Part shown: positions 1 to 6,562 of the stretch, in pieces
Numbering within the stretch: the first letter of the stretch is position 1
Layout of the letters: each line of letters begins with the position of its first letter
DNA from: DASSWG01 sp041689995
Lineage (GTDB): Bacteria > Bacteroidota > Bacteroidia > Flavobacteriales > Flavobacteriaceae
Assembly: GCA_041689995.1 (NCBI GenBank)
Contig: JBDNFD010000095.1
Location: forward strand, 1-15,867
Reading direction: 5' to 3'
Length of the DNA: 15,867 nucleotides
Notes under the pieces: generated by a model
What the model was told of the DNA's origin: nothing
What the model saw: only the letters and a program-made list of their open reading frames with translations
Databases searched by the model: none
Translations under genes and position numbers: made by a program

Positions 1-201
1 AATAAGATACTTTGTCGTGAATATTTTCAAAAAACCTTGATGTTTTTCTAAAACCGCTGGTTTAAAATGTAAAAAAACTCTTGTAAGTACCGATTTCATT
101 GATGTTTTGGTCTATCACTCTTATATTAGAATAGAGCCAAGAAAAATTAACCAAACCAGAAACCGCGCCTGCAAGAGAGCAGGAATAAATCAACGAACAC
201 T
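1..201 (+). other. Leader/spacer upstream of ccoNO
   Basis: No gene could be assigned here. An open stretch in frame 1 ends at a TAA at 49-51; it could be the tail of an upstream gene, but its residues do not resemble CcoS, which often precedes ccoNO in this phylum. The decamer TTGATGTTTT occurs twice (38-47 and 99-109 region); each is at most half of an FNR-type site, with no matching second half. A small stem-loop, CCTGC (168-172) and GCAGG (179-183) with a six-base loop, lies 18 bases before the ccoNO ATG, and its 3' arm contains the only AGGA-like ribosome-binding sequence. I could not find a TAnnTTTG promoter, so the operon may start upstream of the window. Confidence 0.5.
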
Positions 202-2403
202 ATGCAAACAGAACAGTTCTACTACGACAATCAGATTGTCAAAAAATTTATACATGCTACCATTTTTTGGGGTATCATTGGTATGAGTGTTGGCTTGCTG
301 CTGGCCTATATGTTTTTGTTCCCGAATATGACGGAAGGTGTTTCATGGCTTAGTTTCGGTCGTTTGCGACCTTTGCACACCAATGCCGTCATTTTCGCCT
401 TTGTTGGGAACGCCATCTTTGCAGGGGTTTATTATTCCTCCCAACGTTTGCTGAAAGCGCGTATGTGGAGTGATTTTCTAAGTAACCTCAACTTTTGGGG
501 TTGGCAAGCCATTATTGTGGGTGCGGCCATCACGCTTCCGTTGGGATACACAACTTCAAAAGAATACGCCGAGCTGGAATGGCCTTTTGATATTGCCATC
601 GCGATAATTTGGGTTGCTTTTGGTATCAACTTGATTATGACTATGATCAAAAGGCGCCAACGCCATTTGTATGTGGCTCTTTGGTTCTATTTGGCAACTT
701 GGGTGACCGTTGCCGTACTGCATATTGTGAACAGTATGGAAATCCCCGTAACTGCTTTGAAAAGTTATTCAATGTATGCTGGGGTTCAGGATGCGCTGGT
801 GCAGTGGTGGTACGGACATAATGCGGTTGCGTTTTTCCTCACCACGCCTTTCCTTGGGTTGATGTATTATTTTGTACCGAAAGCTGCGAACAGACCAGTA
901 TATTCTTATAAATTATCTATTGTTCACTTTTGGTCATTGATCTTCATCTATATCTGGGCGGGACCACACCACTTGCTATATACCGCACTTCCAGAATGGG
1001 CGCAGAACTTAGGCGTTGCCTTTTCGGTAATGCTTTTGGCTCCGTCTTGGGGAGGTATGATTAATGGCCTTCTAACGCTTCGTGGCGCTTGGGACAAAGT
1101 GCGTGTTGATCCAGTTTTGAAATTTATGGTTGTTGCTATAACCGGTTACGGAATGGCAACTTTTGAAGGCCCCATGCTTTCGCTTAAAAATGTAAACGCC
1201 ATCGCACATTTCAGTGATTGGATTATTGCACACGTACACGTGGGTGCTTTGGCCTGGAACGGATTCCTGACTTTTGGTATGATCTATTGGTTGGTGCCGC
1301 GTCTTTTCAAAACAAAATTGTATTCCATTAAGCTGGCCAATGCACATTTCTGGATTGGTACTTTGGGAATTATTATGTATACGCTACCAATGTATGTTGC
1401 AGGGTTTATGCAATCCTCTATGTGGAACCAGTTTGATCCCGATGGAACCCTTAAATATCCAAACTTCCTTGAAACCGTAATTCAAATTATGCCAATGTAT
1501 TGGATGCGCGCCATAGGTGGAACTCTTTACATTACAGGGGCTTTTATTTTGCTTTACAACATAGTAATGACGGCCAGAAGAGGTAGTAAAGTTACCGACG
1601 AACTTGCCGAAGCTGCACCTTTAGTGCCAGTAACCAAAAGACAGACTTCCAGCGAAGGCTATCATACTTGGTTGGAGCGCAGACCAATTAGATTAACTAT
1701 TTACGCCACCATCGCTATTTTGATTGGGGGTGCCGTACAGATTATCCCTTCATTGATGGTGGATGATTACGTGCCTGTAATTTCTAGTGTGAAACCTTAT
1801 ACGCCTTTGGAATTGGAAGGGCGGGATATCTATATTCGGGAAGGTTGCGTAAACTGCCATTCGCAGATGATACGTCCTTTTAGAAGTGAAGTGGAGCGCT
1901 ATGGAGAATATTCAAAATCGGGTGAATATGTTTATGATCACCCATTTCTTTGGGGAAGTAAACGAACTGGCCCAGACCTGCACCGCATAGGCGGAAAGTA
2001 TTCAGACAACTGGCACTTGAACCATATGTACGACCCACAGAGTACTTCCTCCGGTTCAATAATGCCTCGCTATACTTGGTTAATAACTTCAGAATTGGAT
2101 AAATCGAACACTGAGGCAAAAATGCGAGCAATGGTTATTCTTGGAGTGCCATATTCTGAAGAAGAAATAGAGAACGCCCAAAAGTGGATGGACGAGCAGG
2201 GGACAAAAATAGAGAAGAACCTATACAGCGATCCAGATTTTGAAAAAGCGTATGAAGCAGATAAAAAATACGCACAGGAAAACGGTGAAAATTTCGTAGA
2301 GATGAAGAACCGTGAGATCGTAGCAGTAATTGCCTATTTGCAACGATTGGGAACCGATATTAAAGTAGAAAACGCTGAAGATACTTCGGCCAAAAACGAA
2401 TAG
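202..2403 (+). CDS. ccoNO: cbb3-type cytochrome c oxidase, fused subunits I and II (CcoN-CcoO)
   Basis: This is the catalytic core of the high-affinity terminal oxidase, reducing O2 to water in the cytoplasmic membrane with electrons from c-type haems. Residues 1 to about 480 are CcoN. The expected haem and copper histidines are visible: H59 (RPLHTN), H206 (WYGHN), H256/H257 (GPHH), H336, and H344/H346 (AHVHVG). Y316 in GYGMATFEGP is at the place of the His-Tyr cross-linked tyrosine. After a linker (about 460-495) and a membrane anchor (about 498-518) comes CcoO, a mono-haem cytochrome c domain with CVNCH at 549-553 and a probable Met axial ligand M621 (SIMPRYTW). In Proteobacteria these are two genes; the fusion is typical of Bacteroidetes. 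The stop is 2 bases before ccoQ, so the two are probably translationally linked. Confidence 0.98.
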   Translation: MQTEQFYYDNQIVKKFIHATIFWGIIGMSVGLLLAYMFLFPNMTEGVSWLSFGRLRPLHTNAVIFAFVGNAIFAGVYYSSQRLLKARMWSDFLSNLNFWGWQAIIVGAAITLPLGYTTSKEYAELEWPFDIAIAIIWVAFGINLIMTMIKRRQRHLYVALWFYLATWVTVAVLHIVNSMEIPVTALKSYSMYAGVQDALVQWWYGHNAVAFFLTTPFLGLMYYFVPKAANRPVYSYKLSIVHFWSLIFIYIWAGPHHLLYTALPEWAQNLGVAFSVMLLAPSWGGMINGLLTLRGAWDKVRVDPVLKFMVVAITGYGMATFEGPMLSLKNVNAIAHFSDWIIAHVHVGALAWNGFLTFGMIYWLVPRLFKTKLYSIKLANAHFWIGTLGIIMYTLPMYVAGFMQSSMWNQFDPDGTLKYPNFLETVIQIMPMYWMRAIGGTLYITGAFILLYNIVMTARRGSKVTDELAEAAPLVPVTKRQTSSEGYHTWLERRPIRLTIYATIAILIGGAVQIIPSLMVDDYVPVISSVKPYTPLELEGRDIYIREGCVNCHSQMIRPFRSEVERYGEYSKSGEYVYDHPFLWGSKRTGPDLHRIGGKYSDNWHLNHMYDPQSTSSGSIMPRYTWLITSELDKSNTEAKMRAMVILGVPYSEEEIENAQKWMDEQGTKIEKNLYSDPDFEKAYEADKKYAQENGENFVEMKNREIVAVIAYLQRLGTDIKVENAEDTSAKNE

Positions 2404-2405
2404 TT

Positions 2406-2603
2406 ATGTTGAGATTTATAAAAGGAAACTTAGAAAACATTGATAATGTTCAAATATATCCAATGATTTCACTTTTAATATTTTTTGTTTTTTTTGTGGT
2501 TCTCTTTTATTGGGTAATCACGGCGAAGAAAAAATATATAACCGAAGTGAGCAATATTCCATTGGAAGACGATACTAACAACCAAAATGAAGAAATATTA
2601 TGA
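2406..2603 (+). CDS. ccoQ: cbb3 oxidase small subunit CcoQ/FixQ-like
   Basis: A 65-residue protein with one membrane helix at about 18-40, followed by a Lys-rich turn (AKKKY, 40-44) and an acidic, Asn-rich tail. This is the usual shape of CcoQ, the accessory subunit that stabilises CcoP in the oxidase complex. Sequence conservation in this family is low, so the assignment rests on size, topology and position: it starts 2 bases after the ccoNO stop and lies before ccoP. The 85-base spacer to ccoP holds a possible hairpin (GAAGATG at 2632-2638 with CATCTTC at 2655-2661) and no other gene. Confidence 0.85.
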   Translation: MLRFIKGNLENIDNVQIYPMISLLIFFVFFVVLFYWVITAKKKYITEVSNIPLEDDTNNQNEEIL

Positions 2604-2688
2604 AATGTCCATTCACATATTTAAAATTTAAGAAGATGTCTTATTTGGGCATTCCATCTTCCGCTAACCAAACAAATATTATATACAG

Positions 2689-3585
2689 ATGAAAACGACA
2701 GCCTCATATTTAAGGGTCATTGGCTTTATGATTCTCGCTTTTTTTCTACTGGAACTCACTGTTGATTCTGGAAAAGATTGGGCATTAGTAAAATATCCAA
2801 TTATCTGGGCGGTCTTGGGAATGGTGCTTTTCTTTGCCATTGCTATGGAAATAGTGGCCGCAACGTTGCATCGTATTTTATTTACGGGCCTAAGTAAAGA
2901 GGCAAAAGAACGTTACGTAGCTGCGGATGCTTTGCGCGAACAAAACCGTTTTGGTTGGTTTAAAAGAAAATACAAAGACATGCTCGGCGCCAAACCTATT
3001 GAGAGCGAGCAGGAAATTGTTTTAGACCATAATTATGACGGTATCCGCGAGCTGGACAACAAACTTCCGCCGTGGTGGACGTCTCTATTCTATATTTCGA
3101 TTGTTTTTGGGGTAGCTTATTTCGTTTATTATGAAGTGTTTGACGGACCAAGTCAAATAGACGAATATGAAATTGAGGTTGCGCAAGCTAAAACGGATAT
3201 TGCTGAATATAAGAAAAACAACAAAGATTTAATAGATGCAGAAACAGTAGAATTGTTGACTGACCCTTCTGATATTGCTGCTGGAAAGGCTATCTTTACA
3301 GATAACTGTGTGGCTTGTCATAAGGCTGGAGGAGCCGGTGGAATCGGTCCAAACCTTACCGATGATTATTGGATTTTGGGTGGCGGCATCAAGAATATAT
3401 TCCATACCATTAGCGAAGGCGGTCGTGCCGGAAAAGGGATGATCCCTTGGAAAACCGATCTAAAACCAGGTGAAATTGCGCAAGTAGCCAGCTATGTTTT
3501 GAGTCTTCACGGAACCAATCCACCAGATGGAAAAGATCCCCAAGGAGAAATTTGGAAAAATGAAAACGCTTCTGCTGAACAGTAA
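2689..3585 (+). CDS. ccoP: cbb3-type cytochrome c oxidase subunit III (CcoP), mono-haem form
   Basis: This subunit passes electrons from soluble or membrane cytochrome c to CcoO. The 298 residues hold two N-terminal membrane helices (about 8-24 and 35-58), a cytoplasmic loop, a conserved stretch with LDNKLPPWW (122-130) leading into a third helix (about 131-150), as in FixP N-terminal domains, and a C-terminal periplasmic cytochrome c domain. That domain has one CVACH motif (207-211) and a probable axial Met, M251 (GKGMIPW). The well-studied proteobacterial CcoP has two CXXCH motifs; only one is present here, although the total length is similar because of the extra N-terminal membrane part. 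It lies in the operon 85 bases after ccoQ and 44 bases before ccoG. Confidence 0.95.
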   Translation: MKTTASYLRVIGFMILAFFLLELTVDSGKDWALVKYPIIWAVLGMVLFFAIAMEIVAATLHRILFTGLSKEAKERYVAADALREQNRFGWFKRKYKDMLGAKPIESEQEIVLDHNYDGIRELDNKLPPWWTSLFYISIVFGVAYFVYYEVFDGPSQIDEYEIEVAQAKTDIAEYKKNNKDLIDAETVELLTDPSDIAAGKAIFTDNCVACHKAGGAGGIGPNLTDDYWILGGGIKNIFHTISEGGRAGKGMIPWKTDLKPGEIAQVASYVLSLHGTNPPDGKDPQGEIWKNENASAEQ

Positions 3586-3597
3586 AATATTTAATTA

Positions 3598-3625
3598 ACA
3601 TCTCACGTTTCACATCTAACATCTA
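3598..3625 (+). repeat. Tandem heptamer repeat in the ccoP-ccoG spacer
   Basis: Four consecutive 7-base units can be read: ACATCTC, ACGTTTC, ACATCTA, ACATCTA. The last two are identical. The array ends 4 bases before the TTG start codon of ccoG, so it occupies the position where a ribosome-binding site would normally lie. Compare the heptamer array before the TauE-like gene and the duplicated heptamer before the transketolase C-terminal gene. Confidence 0.7.
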
Positions 3626-3629
3626 AAAT

Positions 3630-5051
3630 TTGGATACTCCAGAAAACGAAAGGTTCCGCGACAGTTTGGGAACAATGACAGAAGAAGGGAAAAGGGCATG
3701 GGTCTATCCCAAAAAACCTTCGGGAAGATTGTACCAGTATAGAAAATATGTGAGTTATATTCTGCTCGCGTTTTTGTTTATTGCGCCGTTTGTTAAAATT
3801 AACGGCAACCAATTTTTGTTGTTCAATGTGTTGGAGCGTCGTTTCAATCTTTTTGGGTTTCCTTTTTGGCCACAGGATTTTTACCTGTTCGTAATTATGA
3901 TGCTCATTGGCGTGGTGTTCATCATCTTTTTTACCGCCGCCTTTGGTAGGATTTTTTGTGGATGGATCTGTCCGCAGACCATTTTTATGGAAATGGTTTT
4001 CCGAAGAATTGAATATTGGATTGATGGCGACAGAGGAGCACAGATCCGTTTGGACAAGCAAATATGGAATGCTGAAAAAATACGGAAACGTACTTTAAAA
4101 TGGTTTATCTTCTTTGTCATTTCATTTTTGATAGCGAATATATTCCTTGCCTATTTCATCGGTAGTGACCGATTGCTACAATATGTGTTTGAAGGACCTT
4201 TGGATCACGTAAGCACGCTTATTTCGCTGTTTGTTTTTACTGCGGTTTTCTATTTCATCTTTGCGTGGTTTCGCGAGCAGGTTTGTATTATAGCTTGTCC
4301 TTACGGAAGGTTGCAGAGCGTTTTGCTCGACAACAAATCCATCGTTGTGGCATACGATCACAAACGGGGAGAAAAAGAAGTGGGGCGTGCCAAATTTAAG
4401 AAGAGTGAAGACCGCGAAGCTTCCGGAAAAGGGGACTGTATTGATTGCTTTCAATGCGTACACGTTTGTCCAACTGGAATTGACATCCGCAATGGAACCC
4501 AGTTGGAGTGCGTAAACTGCACAGCTTGCATAGACGAATGCGATACCATTATGGAAGCGGTAAATCTCCCCAAGGGATTGATTCGCTACGCCAGTGAAGA
4601 AAATATTGAAAAGAAGGCACCATTCAAGTTTACGCCACGACTGAAAGGCTATACCGCCGTTTTGGTGATTTTGATCGGGGTACTTTCTGGGCTTTTATTT
4701 TTAAGAAGTGATGTGGAAGCGAACATCCTACGTTTGCCCGGTCAGCTTTATGAACACAAGGCAGATAATATAATCAGCAATGTATTCACTTATAAATTAT
4801 TGAACAAGACCACCAGGGATATTAATAATATTCATTTTAAGTTGAAATCTCCCAAAGGAACGATACATACTGTAAAACAAGGAGAAATTGATGTTCCCGC
4901 ACAGGATTTGGCGGAAGGAACGCTCTTTATCGAAATAAACAATGCTGCCTTAAGCGGCGATAAAAACCGTGCAGTTATTGAAGTTTACAGCGGCGATGAT
5001 TTGATTGAAACCACGAGTGTAACGTTTTTGGGATCACGGAGTTATAAATAG
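3630..5051 (+). CDS. ccoG: cbb3 oxidase assembly Fe-S membrane protein CcoG/FixG
   Basis: CcoG is a polyferredoxin-like membrane protein needed for cbb3 maturation; work on homologues supports a role in reducing copper for the active site. The sequence shows several membrane helices (about 41-55, 85-104, 158-177, 195-212 and 340-358). Paired cysteines are present at C110/C114 (CGWICP) and C219/C223 (CIIACP). Two 4Fe-4S ferredoxin motifs follow at C270, C273, C276, C280 and C294, C297, C300, C304. A C-terminal Ig-like periplasmic domain spans about 365-473. The start is a TTG: an in-frame TAA lies 6 bases upstream (3624-3626) and no ATG intervenes, while the stretch NERFRDSLGT before the first ATG (M16, at 3675) looks like the conserved N-terminus of flavobacterial CcoG. 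A start at 3675 is the alternative. Confidence 0.95.
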   Translation: MDTPENERFRDSLGTMTEEGKRAWVYPKKPSGRLYQYRKYVSYILLAFLFIAPFVKINGNQFLLFNVLERRFNLFGFPFWPQDFYLFVIMMLIGVVFIIFFTAAFGRIFCGWICPQTIFMEMVFRRIEYWIDGDRGAQIRLDKQIWNAEKIRKRTLKWFIFFVISFLIANIFLAYFIGSDRLLQYVFEGPLDHVSTLISLFVFTAVFYFIFAWFREQVCIIACPYGRLQSVLLDNKSIVVAYDHKRGEKEVGRAKFKKSEDREASGKGDCIDCFQCVHVCPTGIDIRNGTQLECVNCTACIDECDTIMEAVNLPKGLIRYASEENIEKKAPFKFTPRLKGYTAVLVILIGVLSGLLFLRSDVEANILRLPGQLYEHKADNIISNVFTYKLLNKTTRDINNIHFKLKSPKGTIHTVKQGEIDVPAQDLAEGTLFIEINNAALSGDKNRAVIEVYSGDDLIETTSVTFLGSRSYK

Positions 5052-5151
5052 GCTGAATGCTGGATGACAAAAATCCTGCAAGTGTTGTTGCAGACAACGT
5101 TGTATTAATGCGAAGACAGAAAGTAAAAAATAATTAATAAATAATATTGCG
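5052..5151 (+). other. ccoG-ccoH spacer with adjacent dyads
   Basis: This 100-base spacer has no gene. It begins with two similar heptamers (GCTGAAT 5052-5058, GCTGGAT 5059-5065). A perfect 6-bp hairpin follows (CTGCAA 5076-5081, TTGCAG 5088-5093, loop of six bases), then a perfect 10-bp palindrome ACAACGTTGT (5094-5103). No U-run follows, so this is not an intrinsic terminator; it may form RNA structure within the operon transcript. Confidence 0.5.
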
Positions 5152-5598
5152 ATGAAAATAAATTGGGGTACTGGATTGGCGATTGTGATGGTGCTTTTTA
5201 TTGGTTTCATCTTGTATTTCGTTATTAAAATCAGCACTGACGAAAAGTATGATTACGACTTGGTGACCGAAGAATACTATAAAAAAGAAATGGTATATCA
5301 AAAAGAAATAGATGCCATGGAAAATTCCAATTCATTGGAAAATAGTATTTCGGGCGAAAAGATTGCAGAGGGGTGGATGCTCACATTTCCGAAGAATATT
5401 GATTACTCAAAAATAGAGGGTACGGTGTTCCTTTACAGGCCATCCAACAAACAATTGGATTTTCAACTTCCGCTGAAGCTATCAAGTCCAAATTTGCTCA
5501 TACCTGGCGAACGTTTGGTGTCCGGCCGATGGAACACCATTGTACAGTGGACCTATGAAGGGGAATATTATTTGTATAAAAAGGAAATTGTTTATTAG
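5152..5598 (+). CDS. ccoH: cbb3 oxidase assembly protein CcoH/FixH
   Basis: FixH/CcoH is a single-pass membrane protein required for stable assembly of the cbb3 complex. The protein has 148 residues: a short N-terminus (MKINWGTG), one membrane helix at about 9-26, and the family hallmark DLVTEEYYKKEMVYQKEID (36-54). A compact periplasmic beta domain fills the rest to the C-terminus. It lies between ccoG and the TauE-like gene. The length and the motif fit flavobacterial FixH well, and the ATG at 5152 puts the conserved N-terminus in the expected place. Confidence 0.93.
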   Translation: MKINWGTGLAIVMVLFIGFILYFVIKISTDEKYDYDLVTEEYYKKEMVYQKEIDAMENSNSLENSISGEKIAEGWMLTFPKNIDYSKIEGTVFLYRPSNKQLDFQLPLKLSSPNLLIPGERLVSGRWNTIVQWTYEGEYYLYKKEIVY

Positions 5599-5602
5599 TC
5601 GA

Positions 5603-5643
5603 AATCGAATATTGAGAATTGATTATTGAGAATTGAACATTGA
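5603..5643 (+). repeat. Tandem heptamer array upstream of the TauE-like gene
   Basis: Five consecutive 7-base units share the core ATTGA: TATTGAG (5610-5616), AATTGAT (5617-5623), TATTGAG (5624-5630), AATTGAA (5631-5637), CATTGAA (5638-5644). A weaker sixth unit, AATCGAA (5603-5609), precedes them. Viewed as 14-mers, the first two pairs match at 13 of 14 bases. The last unit runs into the A of the ATG at 5644, so the array is the whole leader between ccoH and this gene. There is no Shine-Dalgarno-like purine run. Confidence 0.8.
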
Positions 5644-6381
5644 ATGTTATACACCGCACTTATATTCGGATTACTGGGAAGCTTCCACTGCGTGGGGATG
5701 TGCGGGCCTATTGCTTTTTTGTTACCAGTTGATAGAAATAACAATTTCAAAAAACTGGGGCAGATATTTCTATATCATTTTGGGCGGATATTGGCCTACA
5801 GTATTCTGGGACTCGTTTTCGGATTGGTTGGCAAAAGTTTGAGCCTTTTCGGTTTTCAACAACAGCTTTCCATTATTATTGGTGTATTGATGCTGGTGGT
5901 AATTTTCCTTCCGCAGAAAACCTTCAACAAATACAATTTTTCAAAACCGTTATTTAAAATTGTTTCAAAAGTGAAATCTGCCTTAGGAAAGGAACTCAAA
6001 AAGAAAACCCCCGATACTTTTTTGACCATTGGTTTTTTAAATGGCTTTCTCCCTTGCGGTTTGGTCTATATGGCCGTTTTTGGTGCCATAGCTTCCGGCA
6101 ATGCGTTGCAGGGAAGTTTGTATATGGCGTTGTTTGGGCTGGGAACCATTCCGTTGATGACTTCGGCCATTTATCTGGGAAATTTTTTAAATGGACAAGT
6201 GCGCCAACGAATCCGGCGAGCCATTCCGGTTTTTGTGGTAATCATTGGCTGCCTTTTTATCGTACGTGGTTTAGGTTTGGGAATTCCTTATTTATCGCCA
6301 AAACCAATGACAGAAATCGTGGATTCAAATTATAATTGCGACAGTACGGTTTTAGAAAGTGAAACAATCAATAACCATTAA
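5644..6381 (+). CDS. TauE/SafE (DsbD_2-like) membrane protein of the cco operon
   Basis: An integral membrane protein of 245 residues with about six helices in two halves separated by a basic loop (about 91-123). Each half starts with a cysteine-containing helix: FHCVGMCGP (14-22, C16 and C20) and NGFLPCGLVY (133-142, C138). This is the pattern of the TauE/SafE and DsbD_2 (PF13386) superfamily. Members next to cbb3 genes are often annotated as sulfite exporters, but the Cys/His residues inside the membrane and the operon context favour metal (copper) or thiol handling during oxidase assembly; this is inference. The start ATG directly follows a heptamer repeat array. The next gene begins 11 bases after the stop. 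Confidence 0.85.
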   Translation: MLYTALIFGLLGSFHCVGMCGPIAFLLPVDRNNNFKKLGQIFLYHFGRILAYSILGLVFGLVGKSLSLFGFQQQLSIIIGVLMLVVIFLPQKTFNKYNFSKPLFKIVSKVKSALGKELKKKTPDTFLTIGFLNGFLPCGLVYMAVFGAIASGNALQGSLYMALFGLGTIPLMTSAIYLGNFLNGQVRQRIRRAIPVFVVIIGCLFIVRGLGLGIPYLSPKPMTEIVDSNYNCDSTVLESETINNH

Positions 6382-6392
6382 ATATTTAGACT

Positions 6393-6533
6393 ATGACAAA
6401 TTCAATCTTACCACTTGCTAATTGGGGCGCGGGCACTGCAATTATTATTGTTTTCGCTGTTGTCTGTATCGTGCTTACCGCTTTGGTAATCAATTTTGTT
6501 GTGAAGGGAAAGAAGAAAAATGAGGAGGATTAA
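6393..6533 (+). CDS. Small single-pass membrane protein (46 aa), unknown function
   Basis: A short reading frame of 46 codons runs from ATG at 6393 to TAA at 6531. The protein starts MTNSILPLANWGAG, has one hydrophobic helix at about 15-37, and ends in a strongly basic then acidic tail (KGKKKNEED). The topology is like CcoQ or CcoS, with a short outside N-terminus and a charged cytoplasmic tail, but I do not recognise a family. It begins 11 bases after the TauE-like gene and is followed at once by a terminator-like hairpin, so it would be the last gene of the cco operon. The in-operon position and the clean membrane-helix-plus-positive-tail layout argue that it is real; no homology search was possible. 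Confidence 0.65.
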   Translation: MTNSILPLANWGAGTAIIIVFAVVCIVLTALVINFVVKGKKKNEED

Positions 6534-6548
6534 AAAATCCTTCTTTTA
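6527..6548 (+). terminator. Probable weak intrinsic terminator of the cco operon
   Basis: GGATT (6527-6531), loop AAAA, AATCC (6536-6540), then TTCTTTT. The 5-bp stem overlaps the stop codon of the small membrane protein. It is short, so read-through toward the convergent hemN is possible. Confidence 0.45.
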
Positions 6549-6562
6549 TATGCTGAACTGGT

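Noticed and set aside
99..120. FNR site upstream of ccoNO (TTGAT at 99-103 with ATCA at 114-117)
   Set aside because: The half-sites are 10 bases apart, not 4, so the geometry is wrong for FNR or CRP.
3603..4061. 152-codon frame on the - strand
   Set aside because: It lies wholly antisense to ccoG, whose Cys motifs and helices are unmistakable. It is a shadow frame.
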